From the NCBI GenBank assembly GCA_903960135.1, contig CAJBZP010000123.1, positions 1 to 35,923 on the forward strand: DNA of 35,923 bases, read 5' to 3'. Of this stretch, positions 30,233 to 35,923 are shown in pieces; position 1 is the stretch's first letter; the number at the start of each line of letters is the position of its first letter. The DNA is from an uncultured Actinomycetes bacterium. Its GTDB lineage: Bacteria > Actinomycetota > Actinomycetes > S36-B12. Under the pieces are notes generated by a model. The model did no database searches. It saw nothing but the letters and a program-made list of their open reading frames with translations, and had not been told where the DNA came from. The translations under genes and the position numbers were made by a program.

Positions 30233-31609
30233 TTAGGGGAACGAGACCTCTGGCACCGTGGCCATCGCCTCGGCCAGCCGAGCATCCGAGAACTCCTCGT
30301 CCACCATTTCACCGCGCAGATACTGGTCGTACGCCGGTAGGTCGAAGTGGCCGTGGCCGCACAGTGCCGTCAAGATCACCGTCTCCTCACCGGTCTCCTT
30401 GGCTTTCAACGCCTCGCGGATTGCCAAGGCAATCGCATGGGTTGGCTCCGGTGCCGGCACGATGCCCTCGGTGCGGGCGAACTGGATTGCCGCCGCGAAG
30501 CATTCGGTCTGGGGTACCGCGACCGCGTCCATCATGCCCAACTCGTAGATATGCGAGATCAGCGGTGACATCCCGTGGTAACGCAGGCCACCGGCATGGA
30601 TCGGGTCTGGAATGAAGTCGTGGCCCAAGGTGTGCATCTTCATCAACGGCGTCATGCCAGCGGTATCACCGAAGTCATAGCGGTATTCGCCACGAGTCAG
30701 TGACGGGCAAGAGGCCGGCTCAGCGGCGACGATGCGCGGTGAAATCTTGCCGGCCATCTTCTCGCGAATGAACGGGAAGGAGAGCCCGCCGAAGTTCGAC
30801 CCGCCACCGGTGCAACCAACGATCATTGTTGGGGTGTCGCCGGCCATCTGGAGTTGCAGGATTGCTTCCTCTCCGATGATCGTCTGATGCAACAGCACAT
30901 GGTTAAGGACCGAGCCAAGTGCGTAACGGGTATCGGCATTTGTCGCTGCCACTTCAACGGCTTCGGAGATCGCGATACCCAAGGAGCCGGTCCAGTTACG
31001 CGGATCCTGCGCAAGTTGCCGACCGATTTCGGTGACATCAGATGGCGACCGGTGCACCTTCGCACCGAAAGCCTCGATCATCAACCTGCGGTAAGGCTTT
31101 GAGTCGTACGAAGCACCTACCTGCCATACCTCGCAGTCCAGGCCATAAAGGGCACAAGCAAATGAGAGCGCGGTGCCCCACTGGCCGGCACCGGTTTCCG
31201 TGGTGAGGCGCTTGGTCCCTTCCTTCTTGTTGTAGTACGCCTGCGGCACCGCGGTATTGGGCTTATGCGACCCGGCCGGTGACACCCCTTCGTACTTGTA
31301 GTAAATACGTGCCGGTGTACCGAGGGCTTTTTCCAAGCGATGGGCCCGAAACAGCGGCGACGGCCGCCACTGGCGGTAAACATCAAGTACCCCGCCGGGG
31401 ATTTCGATGTATCGATCCATCGAAACCTCTTGCATGATCAAGTCCATCGGGAACAGCGGTGCTAGGTCATCGGGGCCGACCGGATCCATGCGGCCCGGGT
31501 GCAGCGGTGGGGGTGGCGGGGCCGGCAGGTCGGGCATGATGTTGTACCAGGTGGTCGGCATCTGGTCTTCGGACAATACGTACTTATGCTGGCGAACAGT
31601 GTCATCCAT
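30233..31609 (-). CDS. trpB2: Tryptophan synthase beta chain, TrpB2 type
   Basis: 458 aa from the ATG at 31607-31609, with AAAGGG seven bases upstream. A reading from 31648 adds 13 residues without support. The PLP lysine is Lys116 (GSHKPNTAVPQAYY), followed by TETGAGQWGTALS and the phosphate-binding GCTGGGSNFGG. The long N-terminus (EDQMPTTWYNIMPDLPAPPPPPLHP) and total length are typical of TrpB2, not TrpB1. TrpB2 makes tryptophan from indole and serine and can work without TrpA, and some relatives use phosphoserine. No trpA or other trp genes are here, so it may salvage indole. Its 5' leader shares the 359-bp gap with the NlpC/P60 gene. Confidence 0.95.
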   Translation of the reverse strand: MDDTVRQHKYVLSEDQMPTTWYNIMPDLPAPPPPPLHPGRMDPVGPDDLAPLFPMDLIMQEVSMDRYIEIPGGVLDVYRQWRPSPLFRAHRLEKALGTPARIYYKYEGVSPAGSHKPNTAVPQAYYNKKEGTKRLTTETGAGQWGTALSFACALYGLDCEVWQVGASYDSKPYRRLMIEAFGAKVHRSPSDVTEIGRQLAQDPRNWTGSLGIAISEAVEVAATNADTRYALGSVLNHVLLHQTIIGEEAILQLQMAGDTPTMIVGCTGGGSNFGGLSFPFIREKMAGKISPRIVAAEPASCPSLTRGEYRYDFGDTAGMTPLMKMHTLGHDFIPDPIHAGGLRYHGMSPLISHIYELGMMDAVAVPQTECFAAAIQFARTEGIVPAPEPTHAIALAIREALKAKETGEETVILTALCGHGHFDLPAYDQYLRGEMVDEEFSDARLAEAMATVPEVSFP

Positions 31610-31968
31610 CTGGTAACCCTTTCTCGTCATCAAGTTGGCCCTAGCCAAGTGATGGGGAGGCTACGCCGATGCCGGCAGGGATGCGACGTGAATCTAAATG
31701 TTCGCGTTACCCGGTCTGGGCCACCAGTTCCTCGCGGCGATACCCGGTGTTACTGATGGGGCTGTAGCGCATTTATGTGTTTCTTGAGGTAAATGGGACT
31801 AACTGTGGGCCATCCCACAAACCCGTGGCGTGGCGTCCGAAAATCGGTTGCGAGCCTGTTGTGAACAAGGTCCTTCGCCATAGCGTCATCAAGTCGCATG
31901 GTTCCAAGCCGGTCCCCCGACCGGCCCCGTGCGGCGTGTTTTTTTGTAGCAACGCGAAGGAGACGTGC
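31610..31968. promoter_or_regulatory. 359-bp divergent intergenic region; hairpin-rich leader of the NlpC/P60 gene
   Basis: No gene is supported here. On the plus strand, several hairpins lie in a row: TGTGGG-CCAT-CCCACA (31804-31819), CCTGTT...AACAAGG, CCATaGCG...CGCATGG (31878-31901), and GCCGGTC-CCCC-GACCGGC (31908-31925). A run of seven T follows at 31939-31945, 13 nt after the last stem, and then the ribosome-binding site GAAGGAGA at 31956. This resembles an attenuator or structured regulatory leader, but the T-run spacing is too long for a classic terminator. It does not match the c-di-AMP (ydaO) riboswitch as I know it. I found no good promoter for either gene. Confidence 0.5.
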
Positions 31969-32595
31969 ATGCACGCCCACCTCAAGAAGCTAACCACCGC
32001 GGCACTTGCCGCCGCCTTGATCACCGGGCTGGCCGTGGCCCCATCGGCCTCGGCACTGGCTCCGAACTACTCGGCCGCGGCCCCTGCCACCTTGGCCGTG
32101 GTCAACACCGAGATACCGCTGCACCCGGTTGACACCGAGGTACCGACAATGGCCCGCGTGCTCGAGTACCTCGCCGCCATTCCCCAGCTCACGCCCCGGC
32201 AGCGCCTTGTCGCCCACGTGGCGGTGCTCCGGAAACGGATCGCAGCCCTGGGCCGAAAGCAGGTTGGTGATGCCTATCGCGCCGGCAGCTCCGGGCCCAA
32301 TGCTTTCGACTGCTCGGGCCTGACCCGTTACGTCTTCAAGCAGATCACCGGGCGAAGCCTGCCGCACTACTCCGGTGCCCAATACAAAATGGCTAAGAAG
32401 GTCTCCCGGAAGAACGCCCAGCCCGGCGACCTCGTTTTCTACCTGCGTGGGAGCGCCCACCATGTCGGCCTGTACCTGGGCAACGGCAAAATGGTGCACG
32501 CCGTCGGGCGCGGGCGCAGCGTCCGAGTGCAGTCCATCTTCGGTCCTTGGTACTCCCGCCACTACTCCGGCATGGGCCGCATCCTGCCGGCTTAG
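31969..32595 (+). CDS. Secreted NlpC/P60 cell-wall peptidase
   Basis: 208 aa from the ATG at 31969, with GAAGGAGA just upstream; longer readings lack a site and a signal. The signal peptide occupies residues 1-29 (AxA near PSASA). A helical linker (about 60-105) precedes the NlpC/P60 domain: Cys115 in NAFDCSGLTRY, His165 in AHHVGLYLG, and His177 in MVHAVG complete the catalytic triad. Such enzymes cut D-glutamyl-type peptide links in peptidoglycan during growth or division. It is followed 37 bp later by gpgS. Confidence 0.95.
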   Translation: MHAHLKKLTTAALAAALITGLAVAPSASALAPNYSAAAPATLAVVNTEIPLHPVDTEVPTMARVLEYLAAIPQLTPRQRLVAHVAVLRKRIAALGRKQVGDAYRAGSSGPNAFDCSGLTRYVFKQITGRSLPHYSGAQYKMAKKVSRKNAQPGDLVFYLRGSAHHVGLYLGNGKMVHAVGRGRSVRVQSIFGPWYSRHYSGMGRILPA

Positions 32596-32632
32596 GCGCC
32601 ATGGCAGTCTGCTCCTACCAAGGAGGTGACAA

Positions 32633-33412
32633 GTGACTGCGCCAACCATCAGCGTCTGCATACCCGCTCGCGACGAAGCTGCGACGATCGGCGCGGTGAT
32701 TTCACCCCTGCACGAACTAGGTGATCTCATCGACGAGATTCTCGTCGTCGATCATGGCTCGACCGACGACACCGCCGCGGTCGCGAGCCGCGCGGGCGCA
32801 CGTATTGTCGCGGCCGATCGGGTGCTTTCCAGTTTTGGCCCGACTCTGGGCAAGGGTGATGTGCTCTGGCGCTCCGTGCATGCATCACACGGTGACATCA
32901 TCGTCTGGCTTGACGGCGACCTTGAGGTAGGTACCGCCGACTACGTGCGCGCCTTGATCGCACCGTTGCTTGCGGACAACAACATCTCTATGGTGCGGGC
33001 AACCTACGACCGCACCCTTGCAGGCAAGAGTTCAGCCGGGGGCCGCGTAACTGAACTGACAGCGCGCCCTGCCCTAAAACTCCTGCAACCCCAACTGGCA
33101 CATATCCGCCAGCCCCTTGGGGGTGAGTACGCAATCCGGCGCACAGTGGCTTCATCCTTGCCCTTCGAGGTTGACTACGGAGTTGAAATCGGACTCTTGA
33201 TTGACGTAGCGCATGCCTATGGCGTCAATTCAATTCGCCAGGTCGAGTTGGGCCCACGTGTGCACCGCAATCGCACGCTCGCCGAACTCCATGTGCAGGC
33301 CGGTGAAGTCCTGCGGGCTATCTTGGCGCGGTCTGGCCATGCGGAGTTAGTGAGTAATGTCCGGCCGGCACTTAATACCTTGGGCATTGCGCCCGGCAGC
33401 ACCGTGGCCTAA
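32633..33412 (+). CDS. gpgS: Glucosyl-3-phosphoglycerate synthase
   Basis: A 259-aa GT-A glycosyltransferase. The GTG start has a strong AAGGAGGTGA eight bases upstream. Family motifs include ISVCIPARDEAATIG, VVDHGSTDDT, GKGDVLWRS, the metal site WLDGDLEVG (DGD), and GGRVTELTARP; QPLGGEYAIRR and VDYGVEIGLLID are GpgS-specific signatures. It joins glucose from a nucleotide sugar to 3-phosphoglycerate, the first step to glucosylglycerate and methylglucose polysaccharides. It is shorter than mycobacterial GpgS (about 320 aa), lacking N-terminal residues, but motifs are complete. No partner phosphatase is nearby. It abuts the convergent oxidase gene with no gap. Confidence 0.92.
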   Translation: MTAPTISVCIPARDEAATIGAVISPLHELGDLIDEILVVDHGSTDDTAAVASRAGARIVAADRVLSSFGPTLGKGDVLWRSVHASHGDIIVWLDGDLEVGTADYVRALIAPLLADNNISMVRATYDRTLAGKSSAGGRVTELTARPALKLLQPQLAHIRQPLGGEYAIRRTVASSLPFEVDYGVEIGLLIDVAHAYGVNSIRQVELGPRVHRNRTLAELHVQAGEVLRAILARSGHAELVSNVRPALNTLGIAPGSTVA

Positions 33413-34612
33413 CTACGAATCAATATCGTCCACAACATATTTCGCTACGGCAAGTGCACTTGTCCAGGCAGGTGAAACGGCATTGAGCATGTGGGTCGAT
33501 CGATCGCCATGCTGAAAGACAAAATCCATCTCCAGCCTGCGCGTCGGTAGGTGAAATAGCTGTGCGCGCACCCCTGGGCGGCCCTTTATTTTGAAGTCCG
33601 CGGGCACGACGGACGGCACCAGTGCGCGGGCTTGATTGACCAAGTGCTTGCGCGAGTACTTCGGCAGCTCACTGCGCAACAGGCCGGCTACGTCATGATG
33701 ACTGCTTCGGAAGAAACTTGGATAGGTACGGGCAATGCTCGCTAGTTCGCCGGCAGCAAAGCCAGCAACTCCGCCGTAATCCTCGCGCCAAAGGGCGGGT
33801 ATCGCGGTCGGGCCGATTTTCGCCTTGCCGTCGACCGTTACGGTCAGATGCACCCCGAGAAACGGATTACGCGGATCCGGCACTGGATACACATGACGCT
33901 GCAGGCGCCCGGGCGCCCAGGAGCCGTACCAATAGAGCCCCTTGAACGGGAGCATGCGGTACTCCTCGCCAACCCCGAACCAGTGCGCGACTTTGTCGGC
34001 GTATAGGCCGGCCGCATTGATCACGTAGCCGGCGCTAAATCGCTGATCGGTGGTCGTTACGAGTCCCGGCCCGGCCCCGGTTACCTCCGCCCCGAGGAGC
34101 ACCGAGCCACCACGCTCACGAACCCGCGCGGCTAAGGCCTCTACGACGGCGACCGGGTCGGCCACCGCGGTTGTCGGTGACCACAGCGCCAACCCGTGGG
34201 TCTGGGCCAACGGCTCGAGTTCACGCAGTTGGCCTTCATCAATCAACTCAAGTTCAACGCCGTTGGCTTGGCCGCGAGCAAAAAGCTCACGCAGGGCCGG
34301 CAGTTCGCCTGCCCCTTGCGCGACGACCACTTTCCCCGTTTCGCGAACGGCAACCCCGCGCTCCGCGCAAAATTCATGCAAAAGTTGATTACCCTGCCGG
34401 GTCAGTTGGGCCTTCAGGGAATCGGGGGCATAGTAGAAACCTGCATGCAGCACGCCGCTATTGCGCCCGGATGCATGTGCGGCCAGCCGATCTTCTTTCT
34501 CCAACACGACAACCTTGGCGCTTGGGTGCCGTGCTAACCAGGCATCGGCGAGGGCCAACCCCACGATTCCGCCGCCGATGACAACCGCATCTGCCGTCGT
34601 CGAGTTGCTCAT
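33413..34612 (-). CDS. lhgO: L-2-hydroxyglutarate oxidase-type FAD enzyme
   Basis: 399 aa from the ATG at 34610-34612. This overlaps the histidine kinase stop (ATGA); the reading from 34624 is longer without support. The FAD motif is VVIGGGIVGLALADAWL, with GRNSGVLHAGFYYAPDSLKA next, a signature of LhgO. Further conserved segments are VINAAGLYADKVAH and PFKGLYWY. It would oxidise L-2-hydroxyglutarate to 2-oxoglutarate, probably at the membrane. The sensor kinase upstream on the same strand suggests shared expression, although the link to signalling is unclear. Confidence 0.9.
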   Translation of the reverse strand: MSNSTTADAVVIGGGIVGLALADAWLARHPSAKVVVLEKEDRLAAHASGRNSGVLHAGFYYAPDSLKAQLTRQGNQLLHEFCAERGVAVRETGKVVVAQGAGELPALRELFARGQANGVELELIDEGQLRELEPLAQTHGLALWSPTTAVADPVAVVEALAARVRERGGSVLLGAEVTGAGPGLVTTTDQRFSAGYVINAAGLYADKVAHWFGVGEEYRMLPFKGLYWYGSWAPGRLQRHVYPVPDPRNPFLGVHLTVTVDGKAKIGPTAIPALWREDYGGVAGFAAGELASIARTYPSFFRSSHHDVAGLLRSELPKYSRKHLVNQARALVPSVVPADFKIKGRPGVRAQLFHLPTRRLEMDFVFQHGDRSTHMLNAVSPAWTSALAVAKYVVDDIDS

Positions 34613-35923
34613 GCCAGTTGCCAAGTGACGCTCACTCGCAGGCCACCACTCTCATCTCGCGCGGCGACCGCATCGCCCCCATGGGCGCGAGCCGCCTCGC
34701 GCACTAGCGCTAAGCCCAGCCCGCTGCCACCCGCGACCCCAGTTGCACCGCGGGTGAAGCGCTCAAATATCAATTCGTGCTCATCCGCGCCGACACCTGG
34801 CCCATCGTCGGTGACAACCAGTTTGGCGTACCCGCCCTCAACTCCAACTCCAACCGATATCACTGACCTCGCATAATTCATCGCATTGCCAAGGAGTTCA
34901 TCTATCACCCGAGCAGTCACGCCCGGGCCCGCAAGGATCCGCGCACTATCGACCGTGGCGATCTGCAACGTAAGGCCGCGCTCATCGGCTAAGTAGGACG
35001 CCGCCTCCACCCTTGCTCGAGCCGTCGCGGAAAGATCCACGACCTGCTCCCCACTATTACCTGCATCACTGCGGGCTAGGGCAAGTACTTGGTCAATTCG
35101 CCGAGCGAGCCGATCAACCTCAGCGGTTGCTGCCTGAGCTTGCTCCTGAACCGCGGCCTCCGTGCTGATGTCCTCAATCGCCTCCAGCCTTAGTCGGACG
35201 CCGGTAAGCGGAGTGCGCAGATGGTGTGAGGCGTCGGCTGCGACTCGCTGGGTTCGATGAACAATCCCGCCTAGTTTTTCTGCAGTTTCATTCAGGGCAT
35301 GACCGACCGCGCGGACTTCATCAGGGCCGTTGGTCTCCGACGCTCGAAGGGCTAGATCATCAGGCAGGGCCTTGGCCACCGCAGCAACCGCAAGTAGCGG
35401 AGCAGCGATAGACCGTGCGAGCAACCAGGCAACTAGTGCTGCAGCGATCACCACGGCGCCGACGAAAGCCAAGAGCCACAACTGGGTCTCACGGATCTGT
35501 GCATCCACCTGGGTCTCCGGAAGCGACAGCCGAACCGCAGCAACAATCTCGTAGTTCTGGATTATTGGCGCTGCGACATAGCGCAGATCTGCGCCGATAG
35601 TTTGCGAGTATCGAACATCGGAAGCCACAGATCCGGTCAGCGCGGAGTCAATTTCAAGGCGGTCAAATATTCGGTCAAGTGAGGTGTTGTCACTATCGGC
35701 CAGCAGGCTGCGATCCGGATCCACCACGACCACCCGCGCGCCGGTTTCACGTGCGGTCGCCTCAGCTGTTGCCGCCCAATCAAAATACGGCTCCGATGAC
35801 ATCTTTGAAGCGGTGGCCAAGGTATCGACCTCGAGTCCGGAAACAAATGCCGACCGCTGATCATTTGCAACAAGTAGGGCCATCGGAATCGCGAGTGCAA
35901 CCGAAACAACCGCAACCAACAGC
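34609..35923 (-). CDS. Sensor histidine kinase (partial, 5' end outside the window)
   Basis: At least 436 aa are visible; the N-terminus begins inside the first membrane helix (VVSVALAIPMALLVAN), so the true start lies beyond the window edge. A periplasmic sensor region (about 20-145) is followed by a second helix (about 147-170) and a HAMP domain. The phospho-acceptor His232 lies in SHHLRTPLTG. The ATP-binding domain has N-box NAMNYA, G1 DDGPGVG, a loop ELIFERFTRG, and G2 GSGLGLALV. It would sense a periplasmic signal and phosphorylate a response regulator, likely encoded just upstream. Its stop overlaps the oxidase start. Confidence 0.93.
   Translation of the reverse strand, partial: LLVAVVSVALAIPMALLVANDQRSAFVSGLEVDTLATASKMSSEPYFDWAATAEATARETGARVVVVDPDRSLLADSDNTSLDRIFDRLEIDSALTGSVASDVRYSQTIGADLRYVAAPIIQNYEIVAAVRLSLPETQVDAQIRETQLWLLAFVGAVVIAAALVAWLLARSIAAPLLAVAAVAKALPDDLALRASETNGPDEVRAVGHALNETAEKLGGIVHRTQRVAADASHHLRTPLTGVRLRLEAIEDISTEAAVQEQAQAATAEVDRLARRIDQVLALARSDAGNSGEQVVDLSATARARVEAASYLADERGLTLQIATVDSARILAGPGVTARVIDELLGNAMNYARSVISVGVGVEGGYAKLVVTDDGPGVGADEHELIFERFTRGATGVAGGSGLGLALVREAARAHGGDAVAARDESGGLRVSVTWQLA

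Noticed and set aside
31777-31968. Extension of the NlpC/P60 protein by 64 residues
   Set aside because: No ribosome-binding site; the signal peptide starts at 31969 behind GAAGGAGA. The extra region is better explained as leader RNA.
31780-31968. c-di-AMP (ydaO) riboswitch before the NlpC/P60 gene
   Set aside because: The expected conserved blocks (GGGGUGAAUC and CCGUCAGCUAACC-like) are absent.

Overview
The window looks like chromosomal DNA of a high-GC actinobacterium. This rests on frequent GTG and TTG starts, a polyphosphate-glucokinase-like ROK kinase, a glucosyl-3-phosphoglycerate synthase (GpgS), a TrpB2-type tryptophan synthase beta chain, and dense gene packing with many 4-nt ATGA/GTGA overlaps. 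I cannot name the genus. No plasmid, phage or CRISPR signature is visible. The only mobile DNA is a short IS3-family remnant.

Layout. (1) 1-3300: tRNA-Arg(ACG), a large secreted/multi-span membrane protein of unknown function, a small unknown protein and a Tat-exported mini-Rieske protein. (2) 3309-11890: an accessory-looking block. It holds a ~1840-residue secreted protein (beta-propeller, 13 IPT/TIG repeats, Pro/Ser/Thr tract), a translationally coupled secreted partner, an N-terminally broken secreted-protein gene, an IS3 OrfA remnant, and tRNA-Ser(GCT) at the edge. (3) 11973-13702: ROK glucokinase plus an EamA/DMT permease, overlapping by 4 nt. (4) 13665-18201: a LacI-type repressor and the divergent frcB-frcC-frcA-like sugar ABC importer, with a readable promoter and two matching operators, then a Gfo/Idh/MocA dehydrogenase and a zinc alcohol dehydrogenase. 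(5) 20312-24170, minus strand: acetolactate decarboxylase, tRNA-Ser(TGA), a pyruvate/indolepyruvate-decarboxylase-type TPP enzyme, a small CrtO-like membrane protein and a DDAH-type amidinohydrolase. The last three are joined by 4-nt overlaps. (6) 24197-26005: an MTA/SAH-nucleosidase-like protein and a polysaccharide flippase. (7) 26143-30108: a potABCD polyamine ABC importer. (8) 30233-35923: TrpB2, a secreted NlpC/P60 peptidase with a long structured leader, GpgS, an LhgO-type oxidase and a sensor histidine kinase cut by the window edge.

How the genes work together. The sugar importer, its LacI repressor and the nearby kinase and dehydrogenases suggest carbohydrate uptake and catabolism. 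PotABCD and the DDAH-type enzyme suggest handling of polyamines and guanidino compounds. The most unusual unit is the decarboxylase / CrtO-like / DDAH operon behind acetolactate decarboxylase, with a tRNA gene between protein genes; I do not recognise it as a described pathway. The second is the coupled IPT/TIG surface-protein pair beside the tRNA-Ser/IS remnant. Function calls come from motif reading by eye, with no database search.
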